Positions 45,544-56,000 of a stretch of DNA of 64,000 nucleotides are shown piece after piece. Under the pieces are notes generated by a model. The model made no database searches, had not been told where the DNA came from, and was given only the letters and a program-made list of their open reading frames with translations. Every line of letters begins with the position of its first letter. The first letter of the stretch is position 1. Source of the stretch: Mesorhizobium atlanticum (lineage in GTDB: Bacteria; Pseudomonadota; Alphaproteobacteria; Rhizobiales; Rhizobiaceae); NCBI RefSeq assembly GCF_003289965.1, contig NZ_QMBQ01000007.1, forward strand, positions 62,001 to 126,000, written 5' to 3'. A program made the position numbers and the translations under genes.

Positions 45544-46932
45544 CTAGATCGCCTGCAACGCAAGGCCCACCAGCGCCGATCCGGCCAGCGTCGGCAGCAT
45601 GCCGAGTTTCAACCTGAACATGGCGACCATCGCCGCCGCCGACAGCAGCGCGGCGCGCCAGTCGAGCGAGGACAGGACCGGCACCTCGACGCCCCAGCCG
45701 ACGCTCTCGACCTTGCCGAAGACGACATGCAGCGCGAACCAGAGCGCAAGGTTCATGATCACGCCGACCACCGCCGCGGTGATCGCGCCGAGCGCCGCCG
45801 CCAGCGCCTTGTTTTGCCGCAATTGCTCGATGTAGGGCGCGCCCAGGAATATCCAGAAGAAGCAGGGCACGAAGGTCGCCCAGAGCGTCAGCAGCGACCC
45901 GAGCGATCCGGCGAGTAACGGGCTGACAAAGCCGGCATGGCGATAGGCGGCGGCGAAACCGACGAATTGCAGCACCAGGATCAGCGGCCCGGGCGTCGTC
46001 TCGGCAAGGCCGAGGCCGTCGACCATTTCGCCGGGCGACAGCCAGCCGAATGAGGCCACCGCCGCCTGCGCGACATAGGCCAGAACCGCATAGGCGCCGC
46101 CGAAGGTGACGACGGCCATCAGGCTGAAGAAGCCGCCGATCTGCGCCCATACGCTGCCCGGCCCCGCCAGCAAGGCAATCAGCGCCACCGGTCCGAGCCA
46201 GAGCGGCAGCCAGATGGCGATGGTGCGGGCCGCGTGCCATTTGGTGGGGACGGTGTGGGCCAGCTCGCCGCGCTCGAACATCAGGTCGACCACGCCGATT
46301 CTGTCGACTGTGGCCCCACCCTTGCCATGCGCCGAGCCGGAAAACAGGCCTGGTGCGAAGCGGCTGCCGATCCAGCCGATGAGGCCTGCCGCAAGCACGA
46401 TCAGCGGGAACGGCAGCCTGGCGATGTAGATGGCCAGGAACGCCGCCACCGCGATCGCCACCATGGCACGGTTCTTCAGCGCCCGCTTGCCGATGCGGAT
46501 CACCGCCTCGACGACGACGGCCAGCACCGCCGCCTTGACGCCGAAGAACAGCGCCTCGACCACCGGCGCGTCGTTGTAGAGCATGTAGAAGCTGCTCAGG
46601 CAAAGCATCACCAGCGCGCCGGGCAGCACGAACAGGATGCCCGCGACGAGGCCGCCCGCCGTGCGGTGCAGCAGCCAGCCGATATAGACGGCAAGCTGCT
46701 GCGCCTCCGGCCCAGGCAGAAGCATGCAATAGTTGAGCGCGTGCAGGAAACGCTCCTCGCCGATCCAGCGGCGCTCCTCGACCAGCTCCTTGTGCATCAG
46801 CGCGATCTGCCCTGCCGGCCCGCCGAAGGAGAGCAGGCCGATCTTGGCCCACAGCCGCGTCGCCTCACGGAAGCTCGGCATGGCCGGAGCTTCGGCCGGA
46901 CGCGCGGCTCCATCCTTGGCAAGGACAGTCAT
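45544..46932 (-). CDS. chrA: Chromate transporter ChrA (long-chain form)
   Basis: 462 residues with two homologous CHR halves, each with the motif seen in GLLSFGGPAGQIALMHKELV and VTFGGAYAVLAYVAQAAVAS. It would pump chromate out of the cytoplasm. It overlaps chrB by four bases (ATGA), as in chrBA operons. The N-terminus PSFREATRLWAKIGLLSFGG is typical. Confidence 0.94.
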   Translation of the reverse strand: MTVLAKDGAARPAEAPAMPSFREATRLWAKIGLLSFGGPAGQIALMHKELVEERRWIGEERFLHALNYCMLLPGPEAQQLAVYIGWLLHRTAGGLVAGILFVLPGALVMLCLSSFYMLYNDAPVVEALFFGVKAAVLAVVVEAVIRIGKRALKNRAMVAIAVAAFLAIYIARLPFPLIVLAAGLIGWIGSRFAPGLFSGSAHGKGGATVDRIGVVDLMFERGELAHTVPTKWHAARTIAIWLPLWLGPVALIALLAGPGSVWAQIGGFFSLMAVVTFGGAYAVLAYVAQAAVASFGWLSPGEMVDGLGLAETTPGPLILVLQFVGFAAAYRHAGFVSPLLAGSLGSLLTLWATFVPCFFWIFLGAPYIEQLRQNKALAAALGAITAAVVGVIMNLALWFALHVVFGKVESVGWGVEVPVLSSLDWRAALLSAAAMVAMFRLKLGMLPTLAGSALVGLALQAI

Positions 46933-47747
46933 GGCGCCTTGCCTCCGGCCGGCCAGTTATGCGTCTCGTCCGCCGCGTCGCGGCACCAGCGGAAAAACGC
47001 GTCGTAGAGCAGCATGCCGGCTTCCAGCTGCTCGAGATCGTCGCGGAACATGCGCGACAGGCCGAGCGAGGCGGCGAGGAACCCGGCCGCCTGCGGCACG
47101 AGGTCGAGCCGCGCCGTGTCCGCACCGCGCACGATCAGCGCCAGGCGATCGAGCGCCTCGACGCGCAGGCCAAATTCCTCGATCATCGTGTCGAAGCTGC
47201 AGCGATCGCCGCGATGGCTCCAGAAAACGCCTTCGATGTCGAAGGGAACCGCGCCGAAGCGATCCGCCACCAGGGGCACTTCGGCCGGATCGACGAACAG
47301 GAAAACCGCATCGGGATCGACAAAGCGGCGGATCAGCCAGGGGCAGGCGATGCGGTCGACCTTCGGTCGCGAGCGCGTGACCCACACCGTACGTCCCTTT
47401 TCGTCGCGCGGCGGGATCGCGCCGGCGCTGACCGACGGCGCCTTGGCGGCGATCCAGGCCTCGAAGCCGCCTTCCAGCGACTCCGCCGGAATGCCCTCAT
47501 GACGCAGCCATGCGGCAACGCCCTGCGAGAGTTTCTGCCCCCTCTGGCAGATCACGACGACCTTGCGTCCGGAAAATTCCATGGCCCAGGTCGAGACAGT
47601 CCTGAAATCGCGCCGGCAGGATGCCGGCAGCAGCCGCGGATCGGCTTCATAATCCTCGTCTATGCGTACATCGACCAGACAAGGCGCGTCGGGCAGGCCG
47701 ACGAGACGGGCAAGCTGCGGAACGGTGATTGCGGTTGTTGACGGCAT
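46929..47747 (-). CDS. chrB: Chromate resistance protein ChrB, rhodanese-fused
   Basis: 272 residues from ATG 47747, with GGAGGTGG upstream. The N-terminal rhodanese domain has the active Cys in VVVICQRGQKLSQGVAAW. The C-terminal ChrB domain includes TRSRPKVDRIACPWLIRRFV and EGVFWSHRGDRCSFDTMIEE. ChrB proteins regulate or assist chromate efflux; the rhodanese fusion recurs in rhizobia. It forms the chrBA operon with chrA. A TTGACA on the minus strand precedes the gene. Confidence 0.92.
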   Translation of the reverse strand: MPSTTAITVPQLARLVGLPDAPCLVDVRIDEDYEADPRLLPASCRRDFRTVSTWAMEFSGRKVVVICQRGQKLSQGVAAWLRHEGIPAESLEGGFEAWIAAKAPSVSAGAIPPRDEKGRTVWVTRSRPKVDRIACPWLIRRFVDPDAVFLFVDPAEVPLVADRFGAVPFDIEGVFWSHRGDRCSFDTMIEEFGLRVEALDRLALIVRGADTARLDLVPQAAGFLAASLGLSRMFRDDLEQLEAGMLLYDAFFRWCRDAADETHNWPAGGKAP

Positions 47748-47833
47748 GGCGTCCACCTCCTGAACAGAGAGAGTCTGGACGCGATCGTTGGGCTGACGCC
47801 TCACGGGGTCGTCGCGGGGAACCCCTTGCGGGA

Positions 47834-47862
47834 ATGCTGGAACGGTCCCCTGCGATTGTCAA
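47834..47862 (-). promoter_or_regulatory. Candidate chrBA promoter
   Basis: On the minus strand, TTGACA (47857-47862) is followed after 17 bases by CAGCAT (47834-47839), about 90 bases before the chrB start. The -35 is a perfect match and the -10 is weak, as would suit an activator- or repressor-controlled promoter. Confidence 0.4.
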
Positions 47863-47919
47863 GAAATCAAATTGCCAAGGAGGACGCGAGCTCCGGCCTT
47901 CCCTGAACGGCCTTTGTCC

Positions 47920-48708
47920 CTACTGCGCCGTCCAGCCGCCATCCATCGGCAGGGTCGTGCCGGTGATCTGCCTGGCGGCATCCGAGCAGAGGAACAGCGC
48001 AAGCGCGGCAAGCTCCTCGACGGTGACGAATTCCTTGGTCGGCTGCGCCGCCAGCAGCACGTCGTGCTTGACCTGCTCCTCGGTCATGCCGCGCGCCTTC
48101 ATCGTGTCGGGGATCTGCTTCTCGACCAGCGGCGTCCACACATACCCGGGTGCGATCGCGTTCACCGTGATGCCGTCTTGCGCGACCTCCAGCGCCACCG
48201 TCTTGGTCAGGCCGGCAATGCCGTGCTTGGCCGAGACATAGGCCGACTTGAACGGCGAGGCGACCAGCGCATGCGCGGAAGCCGTGTTGATGATGCGGCC
48301 CCATTTGCGGCTCTTCATGCCCGGCACCGCCGCCTTGATGGCGTAGAAGGCGGCCAGGAGGTTGATACGGATGATGGCTTCCCACTTGTCGTCGGGAAAT
48401 TCCTCGATCGGCGCGACATGCTGGATGCCGGCATTGTTGACCAGGATGTCGAGGCTGCCGAACGCCTCCTCGGCCCCGTGGATCATGGCGGTGACGGCGG
48501 CGCCATCCATCATGTTGGCGCCCGAATAGCGGCACTTGACGCCGAAATCCCTTTCGATGCCGGCCCGCTCCTGCTCGATCGCCGCGGCATCGCCCAGGCC
48601 GTTGATGGTGACGTTGGCGCCCTCCGCGGCGAAGGCGCGGGCGATTGCCAGGCCGATGCCGCTGGTCGAGCCGGTGACGAGCGCATTCTTCGAAGACAGG
48701 GAACCCAT
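47920..48708 (-). CDS. bdhA: 3-hydroxybutyrate dehydrogenase (SDR family)
   Basis: 262 residues. Short-chain dehydrogenase with NALVTGSTSGIGLAIARAFA, the NNAGIQHVAPIEEFP segment, the catalytic Tyr/Lys in SAYVSAKHGIAGLTKTVALE and the end GTTLPMDGGWTAQ. The match to D-3-hydroxybutyrate dehydrogenases, which link poly-hydroxybutyrate breakdown to acetoacetate, is close. ATG 48708 is the natural family start. The divergent gene remnant upstream looks like acetoacetate decarboxylase, so this was probably a ketone-body locus. Confidence 0.88.
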   Translation of the reverse strand: MGSLSSKNALVTGSTSGIGLAIARAFAAEGANVTINGLGDAAAIEQERAGIERDFGVKCRYSGANMMDGAAVTAMIHGAEEAFGSLDILVNNAGIQHVAPIEEFPDDKWEAIIRINLLAAFYAIKAAVPGMKSRKWGRIINTASAHALVASPFKSAYVSAKHGIAGLTKTVALEVAQDGITVNAIAPGYVWTPLVEKQIPDTMKARGMTEEQVKHDVLLAAQPTKEFVTVEELAALALFLCSDAARQITGTTLPMDGGWTAQ

Positions 48709-48928
48709 GGAAGATCTCGCGATAGGAGGGAAGGAATCTAAGGGACATAGTTTGTGCGCCGCAGCATGACAATGCCATGGCCATATGTCGTTGCGATTAC
48801 AATGATGTGATGCTGTGTGAGCCCTGAAGCTGGCGCTCGAAGACGATGACATGGCACTGTCATGGTGCCGTGCAACATACTCCTGCGCCTTTCGCTCGTA
48901 TCATTTCCTGAACCGACGAGTGAACAGC

Positions 48929-49030
48929 ATGGAAATCGCCGATGTTGTGAAGCGCGCCTATGCCATGCCGCTCACCAACCCGTCCTTCCCGCCCGGCCCA
49001 TATCGTTTCTTCGATCGCGAATACATCATG
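48929..49030 (+). pseudogene. Remnant of an acetoacetate decarboxylase gene
   Basis: Starting at ATG 48929, about 34 codons read MEIADVVKRAYAMPL, then TNPSFPPGPYRFFDREYIM, which is the typical N-terminus of acetoacetate decarboxylase. The similarity stops there. The following codons are unlike any decarboxylase, and the frame closes near 49291, so the rest has been deleted or replaced. It is divergent from bdhA. The gene-free stretch 48709-49349 holds this remnant and a terminator, and nothing else I can name. Confidence 0.7.
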
Positions 49031-49293
49031 CCGAAGGCGTCACCATCCACGACCTGCACCGCGAAGACCGACATAGCCAGTCCTGCGCGGCGGCTTTTCA
49101 GCGGGCATCGTATCTGTTGGCCCCGAGAATCCAGTCGTTCGATCGAGCGGATCGGCCGCACGAGATTGTCGAAGCCCTCCCTCGGATCGTCATCCACGGG
49201 CGGAGCAGCCGCGGAGCGGCGTCGCGGAGATGCGCCTGCGATGACGCAAAAGATACATCCCTCGCTTCTCGTGTCTCGAACAAAGGGCTGACC

Positions 49294-49329
49294 AAAGAAA
49301 AAGGCAGCGCCGGCGACCGGCGCTGCCTT
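49294..49329 (-). terminator. Rho-independent terminator of the phosphate transporter gene
   Basis: AAGGCAGCGCCGG (49301-49313), loop CGA, CCGGCGCTGCCTT (49317-49329): a 13-bp perfect stem. Read on the minus strand it ends in a T-rich tract (TTTTTCTTT), 20 bases after the transporter stop codon. Confidence 0.9.
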
Positions 49330-49349
49330 GTTTGGAACGCTTCCGCCGC

Positions 49350-50960
49350 TCAGAAAACGTGGCGGAAGATCACGAACAGCACGAAGGCCAGCGCGATCGA
49401 GCAGGGCAGCGTGAGCACCCAGGCCAGCAGAAGGTTGCGCACGGTCGACCACTGCAGGCCGGAGCCATTGGCCGCCATCGTGCCGGCGACGCCGGATGAC
49501 AGCACGTGGGTGGTCGAAACCGGCAGGCCGAGACGGTCGGCCATGCCGATGGTGATCATCGCGACCAGCTCGGCGGCGGCGCCCTGGCCATAGGTCAGGT
49601 GGCTCTTGCCGATCTTCTCGCCGACGGTGACGACGATGCGCTTCCAGCCGACCATGGTGCCGAGCCCGAGCGCCAGCGCCACGGCGATCTTTACCCATAA
49701 CGGGATGAACTTCGTCGCGCTGTCGACCGCCTTGTGATAGTCGGTGACCGCCTTCAGGTCGGCGTCCTGCATCGGCAGCAGCTTCTTCTTGTCGATCAGC
49801 TTCAGCGCCTCGCCGATCAGATAGATGTCGTTGCGCGCGTTGCTGACCAGGTCGGTCGGAACATTATTGACCGAGGCGTAAGGCTGCAACCCGGCGGTCG
49901 TGTTGTGGATGTAGCTCTGCAGCGCGAGCGTTGTCTGATCGCTCCACGACTTGCTGCGCACCGCTTCCTGCACGGCAGCCTTTGCAGCGTTGGCACCCGC
50001 GACGGTGACGCCCGGCTTGACGTATTTGCCCAGCGCCTGCTCGACGGCGACGGACGCCGACTTATAGGCGTCGAGATAGTTGATGTCGGGCGTGCGGTTG
50101 AGCGCATAGGCGGTCGGCACCACGCCGATCAGGATCAGCATGATCAGGCCCATGCCCTTCTGGCCGTCATTGGAGCCATGCGCGAAGCTGACGCCCGTGC
50201 AGGTGAAGATCAGCAGCGCGCGGATCCACCATGGCGGTGGCGTTTTGCCCTTCGGCGCTTCGTAGAGGGCAGGATTACGCACCAGGAGCTTCATGGCATA
50301 GAGCAGCACCGCGGCGGCGAAGAAGCCGATGATCGGCGAGACCAGCAAGGTGGTGCCGACATTGGTCGCCTGCCCCCAATCGACGCCGCTGGTGGCGCTT
50401 CCTGCCGGGGCCATGAACTGGTTGGCGAGGCCGACACCGATGATCGAACCGACCATGGTGTGCGAGCTCGAAGCCGGCAGGCCGAGGAACCACGTACCCA
50501 GGTTCCACAGGATGGCGGCAACCAGCAAGGCGAACACCATGGCGAAGCCGGATGACGAGCCGACCTGCAGGATGAGCTCGACCGGCAGCAGCGACAGGAT
50601 GCCGAAAGCCACCGCGCCGCTCGAGGTCAGGACGCCGAGGAAGTTGAAGACGCCGGACCACATGACCGCGAATTCGGCAGGCAGCGACCGCGTATAGATG
50701 ACGGTGGCGACCGCGTTGGCGGTATCGTGGAAGCCGTTGACGAACTCGAAGCCCAGCGCAATCAGAAGGGCTAAGCCAAGCAGGATCCAGGGAACCGTCT
50801 TGGCAATCGCCAGGTCCTGGCTGAGCGCATAGCCGACATAGATGATGCCGACGAGCACCAGCACGCCGAAAGCCGGCAGGAACCATTTGGCGCCGCCCGA
50901 TTGTTCTAGGGGATGATCCGGTCTCGGGATCCCCGCCTCACTGGAAACTACGTCCACCAT
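49350..50960 (-). CDS. Low-affinity inorganic phosphate transporter, PiT family
   Basis: 536 residues from ATG 50960, with GGAG eight bases upstream. About ten membrane helices with the two PiT signatures, GFEFVNGFHDTANAVAT and GVSFAHGSNDGQKGMGL, and a soluble central insert (about residues 295-410). It would import phosphate with a proton or metal-phosphate. In rhizobia a DUF47 gene (pap) usually precedes pit; none is found here. A strong terminator follows. Confidence 0.92.
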   Translation of the reverse strand: MVDVVSSEAGIPRPDHPLEQSGGAKWFLPAFGVLVLVGIIYVGYALSQDLAIAKTVPWILLGLALLIALGFEFVNGFHDTANAVATVIYTRSLPAEFAVMWSGVFNFLGVLTSSGAVAFGILSLLPVELILQVGSSSGFAMVFALLVAAILWNLGTWFLGLPASSSHTMVGSIIGVGLANQFMAPAGSATSGVDWGQATNVGTTLLVSPIIGFFAAAVLLYAMKLLVRNPALYEAPKGKTPPPWWIRALLIFTCTGVSFAHGSNDGQKGMGLIMLILIGVVPTAYALNRTPDINYLDAYKSASVAVEQALGKYVKPGVTVAGANAAKAAVQEAVRSKSWSDQTTLALQSYIHNTTAGLQPYASVNNVPTDLVSNARNDIYLIGEALKLIDKKKLLPMQDADLKAVTDYHKAVDSATKFIPLWVKIAVALALGLGTMVGWKRIVVTVGEKIGKSHLTYGQGAAAELVAMITIGMADRLGLPVSTTHVLSSGVAGTMAANGSGLQWSTVRNLLLAWVLTLPCSIALAFVLFVIFRHVF

Positions 50961-51051
50961 TGCCCCACTCCATTTGCATTGCAGCAAAGAACCGGGGAGG
51001 ACGCTATGTCCCCAGGATGAAGCTGGTGTGACGCCTTGGCCGGCTGGCGAC

Positions 51052-51585
51052 CTATCCGGCTATCTTCAGGAGCGAGGCCACCAGAAGCTTATGCTCGTCT
51101 TCGGAAAGCACATCGGAATCGAAAAGGTTCATGCTGCGCATCCCCTCGATGGCGAGAAAGCAGACCAGCAGCGAGCCAAGGTCCTGCGTCTCCCCCTTCA
51201 GCCGTTCGAACAGCTGATGCTTGAAGGCATTTATCGGCGTCAGGAAATCGGGATCTTCGGCGATCGCCGAGAACATCCAGGAGGCCGAGGGTTTGGGCCG
51301 CTCGCAGTCGTCGGCCGACAGTTTGATATAGGCCGAGAGAACGCTTTCGTGCCTGGCCTCGGCGGCGCGTGCTTCCAGCGCCTTCTGGAAGTCGCGGAGA
51401 TAGTTTTCGACAAGCCCCTGCATCAGCTTGGCCTTGGTCGGGAAGTTGTAAAGCAGCCCGCCTTTCGACACCCCGGCGCGACTGGCGACCGCCTCGAGCG
51501 ACAGGCTTCCCGGGCCTGCCTCGCGCGCCACGTCGGCGGCGGCGGCAAGTATCTTCTCGCGTGAGTTTGCCTTGCGTGGTCTCAT
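51052..51585 (-). CDS. TetR-family transcriptional regulator
   Basis: 177 residues with the TetR helix-turn-helix: SREKILAAAADVAREAGPGS, LEAVASRAGVSKGGLLYNFP and TKAKLMQGLV. The C-terminal ligand domain is not typed. It is divergent from the RND efflux operon with a 145-base intergenic region, so it almost certainly represses that operon. Confidence 0.9.
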   Translation of the reverse strand: MRPRKANSREKILAAAADVAREAGPGSLSLEAVASRAGVSKGGLLYNFPTKAKLMQGLVENYLRDFQKALEARAAEARHESVLSAYIKLSADDCERPKPSASWMFSAIAEDPDFLTPINAFKHQLFERLKGETQDLGSLLVCFLAIEGMRSMNLFDSDVLSEDEHKLLVASLLKIAG

Positions 51586-51615
51586 CGCGCCCCCCTTACA
51601 TTAGCGTAGTCGGAA

Positions 51616-51644
51616 TTGACAAGACCGTCCAGCCGGTACAGTAA
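51616..51644 (+). promoter_or_regulatory. Candidate promoter/operator of the RND operon
   Basis: TTGACA at 51616-51621, a 17-base spacer, CAGTAA at 51639-51644. Inside the spacer lies the inverted repeat ACCG (51624-51627) / CGGT (51634-51637). A TetR-type operator overlapping the -35/-10 gap would fit repression by the divergent regulator. Confidence 0.45.
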
Positions 51645-51730
51645 GGCGCGCCGTTTGAAATCGGGACCTGTCGTCGATATGTGTCCCGGCATCGATTGTT
51701 TTGCCGGTTGCCGGCTCGAGGGGACTGTCC

Positions 51731-53005
51731 GTGAAGCGCTTTATCACCATCGCTGTGTTCCTGATTCTGCTCGCTTTGGTCTGCGTCGGCATCGTTGGTT
51801 TCAACTTCATGCGCGATGCCGGCATCAAGCAGTATTTCGCCACCATGAAGCCGCCGGCCGCCACGGTCTCTACAGTGATCGTCAAGCCTTCGGAATGGAC
51901 GCCGGGCGTCGAGGCGATCGGCACCGTCAATGCCGTGCGCGGCGTCGACCTTACCGTCGAAACCAGCGGCATCGTCAAGAACATCCTCTTCCACGCCAAC
52001 CAGAAGGTCGCCACTGACGCCGTGCTCCTGCAGCTGGACGACGCGGTCGAGAAGGCCGATCTGGTGGCGCAGAAGGCGCAGGCCGCCTCGGATCAGGCGG
52101 CGCTGACCCGCGCGATCGAATTGCAGCGGCGCGGCGTCGGCACCGACGCGACGCTGGACGCCGCGCGCGCTGCCGCGGATGCCTCGGCCGCGCAGGTGAA
52201 CAAGCTGCAGGCCGTGCTCGACCAGAAGCAATTGTCCGCGCCCTTCGGCGGCACGGTCGGCATCCCGAAGATCGATATCGGCCAATATCTGGCCCCCGGC
52301 AACTCCGTGGTGACGATCCAGGATCTGGACACGATGCGGGTCGACTTCACGGTTCCGGAACAGCAGCTGCCGCTGCTCAAGATCGGCCAGACCGTCAAGC
52401 TCGGCAGCAGCCTTGCGGACATGTCCTTTGCCGGCTCCATCCGCGGCATCGACCCCAAGATCGATCCGGCAAGCCGGCTGGTTTCGATCCGCGGCGAGGT
52501 CGCCAATCCGGAAGGCAAGCTGACGCCTGGCCAGTTCGTCCAGATCCGTGTCGAGCTGCCGCAGGAAAACAATGTCATCTCCGTGCCCCAGACAGCGGTG
52601 ACGACGAGCCTTTACGGCGATTATGTCTTCGTGGTCGTGCCGGCAAAGCCCGCGGCGGGCGCCGCCGCCACGCCGGCAAAGCCGGACGAGCAGAAAGCCG
52701 CCACCGGCAAGCCGGCTGCCGATGCCGCCAAGCCGCAGGCGGACGCGTCCAAGCCTGCCGACAACGCGGCGAAGCCGGCTGACGCGAAGCCGGCCGATGC
52801 CGCGCAGCAGCAGCCGCTCACCATCTCGCAGGTGTTCGTGAAGCTCGGCCGCCGCAACGACGGCATGGTCGAGATTACCGAGGGCCTCAAGGATGGCGAC
52901 CAGGTCGTCACCGCCGGCCAGAACCGGCTCTTCAACGGCATGTCGGTTGCCGTCGACAACACCATCGATCCCAGCAAATCGGCGAACAAGCAGGTTCAGC
53001 AATGA
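51731..53005 (+). CDS. RND efflux periplasmic adaptor subunit
   Basis: About 424 residues from GTG 51731, with GAGGGGA upstream. N-terminal membrane anchor VKRFITIAVFLILLALVCVG, then the HlyD-like biotinyl-lipoyl and beta-barrel domains (TVETSGIVKNILFHANQKVA, LSAPFGGTVGIPKIDIGQYL). Near residues 305-365 an insert rich in Ala, Pro, Lys and Asp (repeats of AAKPxAD) interrupts the membrane-proximal domain. The gene overlaps the pump gene by ATGA. Confidence 0.92.
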   Translation: MKRFITIAVFLILLALVCVGIVGFNFMRDAGIKQYFATMKPPAATVSTVIVKPSEWTPGVEAIGTVNAVRGVDLTVETSGIVKNILFHANQKVATDAVLLQLDDAVEKADLVAQKAQAASDQAALTRAIELQRRGVGTDATLDAARAAADASAAQVNKLQAVLDQKQLSAPFGGTVGIPKIDIGQYLAPGNSVVTIQDLDTMRVDFTVPEQQLPLLKIGQTVKLGSSLADMSFAGSIRGIDPKIDPASRLVSIRGEVANPEGKLTPGQFVQIRVELPQENNVISVPQTAVTTSLYGDYVFVVVPAKPAAGAAATPAKPDEQKAATGKPAADAAKPQADASKPADNAAKPADAKPADAAQQQPLTISQVFVKLGRRNDGMVEITEGLKDGDQVVTAGQNRLFNGMSVAVDNTIDPSKSANKQVQQ

Positions 53006-56000
53006 GCTTCTCCGACCTTTTCATTCGCCGGCCCGTGCTCTCGACGGTGCTGGCCTGCATGATCCTGCTGCTGGGTTTTCAGGGCATCTTCGGCCTGTCG
53101 ATCCGCCAGTATCCCAAGGTTGACGAGACGGCGATCACCGTCACCACGGCTTATCCGGGCGCCAGCGCCGACCTCATCCAGGGCTTCATCTCGGCCCCGA
53201 TCGCGCGCGCCGTCGCCTCGACCGAAAACATCGACTACGTGACCTCGTCCAGCCGTCCGTCCTCGAGCACGGTGACGGTGCAGATGAAGCTCGGCTCCAA
53301 TCCGGACGTCGCGCTCGCCGAGGTGCTGTCCAAGGTCCAGGGCGTGCGCGGCACCCTGCCGGACGCGGCCAAGGATCCTGTGATCGTCAAGGGCACCGGG
53401 CAGCAGTTCGCGATGATGTACATCTCGATGCAAAACCCGAACATGACGAAGGAGCAGCTCACCGAGTATATCGAGCGCGTCATTCGGCCCCGCATCTCGA
53501 CCGTGGAAGGTGTCGCCGACGTCCAGATCTTCGGCGCCCAGGAATATTCCATGCGCATCTGGATCGACCCGATCCGGCTCGCCGCGCGTGGCGCCACGGC
53601 CGTGGACGTGCTCACCGCCATCAACAACTCGAACTTCCTGTCGGCGCCCGGCAACACCCAGAACGAATATGTAGTCTCCTCGATCACCGTGCATTCGACC
53701 CTGCAGACGCCGGAGGCCTTCGCCCAGCTGCCGATCCGCTCGACGAATGGCGAGGTTGTGCGCCTGCGCGATGTCGCGCGTGTCGAGCTCGGCGCGGCCA
53801 GCACCGACACCAGGGTGAGCTTCAACGGCAAGCCCGGTACTTTCCTTGCCATCTTCCCGACGCCTGCCGCTAACCCGCTGACGACCGCGGCCGCGGTCAC
53901 CAAGCTCGTGCCGGTTATTCAGGAAACGCTGCCGAAAGGCATGACGATCGAGGTCGTCTACGACGCCACCGGCCAGATCAGCGCCTCGATCGAGGAAGTG
54001 TTCAAGACCATCGGCGAGGCCGTCGCCATCGTCATCGTGGTCATCCTTCTGTTCCTCGGCTCGTTCCGCTCGGTGATGATGCCGATCGTGACCATCCCAC
54101 TGTCGCTGATCGGCGTCTGTTTCATTCTGTTTTCGGTCGGCTACTCGATCAACCTTCTGTCGCTGCTGGCCATGGTGCTGGCGATCGGCCTTGTCGTCGA
54201 CGACGCCATCGTGGTGGTGGAGAACATCCACCGCCATATGGAGGAGGATCACATGTCGCCGATGCAGGCGGCCTTCAACGGCATGCGCGAGATCGCGACG
54301 GCCATCGTGGCCATGACCATCACGCTGGCCGCCGTGTTCGCCCCGCTTGCCTTTACCGGCGGCCTTACCGGCGCGCTGTTCCGCGAATTCGCGGTGACGC
54401 TGGCCGGCTCCGTGGTGCTGTCGGGCCTGATCGCCATGACGATCACACCGATGATGTCGGCGCGTTTGCTGAAGGCTGGCCAGCACGGCCGCTTCCAGCG
54501 CATCGTCGATGGAACGTTCAGTCGCGTCGAGCGCGTCTATGAACGGGCCGTCACCGCTTCGCTCAGAAACCGGCCGGTGACGCTGATCATCGTCGTGGCG
54601 CTTGTCGCCCTCACCGGCTTCATGTTCACCAAGACTTCGACCGAACTGGCGCCGGAAGAAGATCAGGGCTTCCTGCTCTCGATCGTGACCGCGCCGCGCT
54701 ATGCGACGTCGGACTACACCGAGACATATGTCAACCAGATGCTCGGCCTGGTGAAGGACATCCCGGAGACCCGGGCACAGTTCTCGGCCGTTGCCTTCGG
54801 CGGCGCCACCAACAGCGCCTTCGTCGGTTTCGCCTTCAAGGACTGGGCCGACCGCAAGCGCAGTTCGAAGGAACTGCAGGCCGACATCACCGCGCGGCTC
54901 GCCAAGGTCGCCGGCGTTCAGGCCTTCGTCTTCGCGCCGCCGACGCTGCCTGGCTCGGGTGGCGGCCTGCCGATTTCCATGGTCGTGCGCTCGACCGGCG
55001 ATCCCTCGGAAGTCTTCGAACAGGCCGAAAAAATCAAGAATAAGGCGCAGGCTTCCGGCCGCTTCATCGTCGTGCAGAATTCGATGGCTTACGACGCGCC
55101 GCAGGTGACCGTCACCATCGACCGCGAGCGGGCGGCGGCGCTGAACCTGCCGATCGCCGACGTCGGCCGCACATTGACGCTGCTGGTCGGCGGCGCCGAG
55201 GTGGCGCAGTTCGACCGCGATTCCAACAGCTATGACATCATCCCCCAGGTGCCGCAGGAATTCCGCAACAACCCCGAGAAGCTCGGCGAATATTTCGTTC
55301 GCAGCGTCGACGGCAAGATGGTGCCGCTATCGGCGGTCGTGAAGATCTCGACCAACGCCTCGCCGGCGGCCATCGAGCAGTTCAACCAGCTGAACTCCTC
55401 GACGATCTCGGCCTTGCCTCTGCCCGGCGTGACCACCGGCGACGGCTTGAAGGTGCTGGAGGATCTCGCCAAGGAGACCCTGCCCGACTCCTTCTTCATC
55501 GACTATTCCGGCCAGTCGCGGCAGGAGAAGGAGCAGGGCAACACCATCCTGATCGCCTTCGCCGCGGCGGTCGTCGTGATCTATCTGGTGCTGGCGGCCC
55601 AGTTCGAGAGCTTCCGCGACCCGCTGATCATCATGATGGCCGTGCCGCTGTCGATCTTCGGCGCCATCGTGCCGCTGAACATCGGCCTGGGGACGCTCAA
55701 CATCTACACCCAGGTCGGCCTGATCACGCTGATCGGCCTGATCACCAAGCACGGCATTCTGCTGGTGGAGTTCGCCAACCAGCAGCGCGAGATCCACGGC
55801 ATGCGTCGCCGCGACGCCATCATCGCTTCGGCCAAGGTGCGCCTGCGACCGATCCTGATGACGACGGCGGCCATGGCGCTGGGCGTCGTGCCGCTGATCA
55901 TCTCCAGCGGCGCGGGCGCGGCCGCCCGCTACTCGATGGGTCTGGTCATCTTCACCGGCATCCTGGTCGGCACGATGTTCACGCTCTTCGTCGTGCCGAT

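Noticed and set aside
48958..49698. Minus-strand frame entering the bdhA-pit intergenic region
   Set aside because: It is the out-of-frame continuation of the phosphate transporter's 3' part and crosses its terminator.
53002..54486. Long minus-strand frame opposite the RND pump
   Set aside because: His/Asp/Arg-rich shadow without any recognisable domain.
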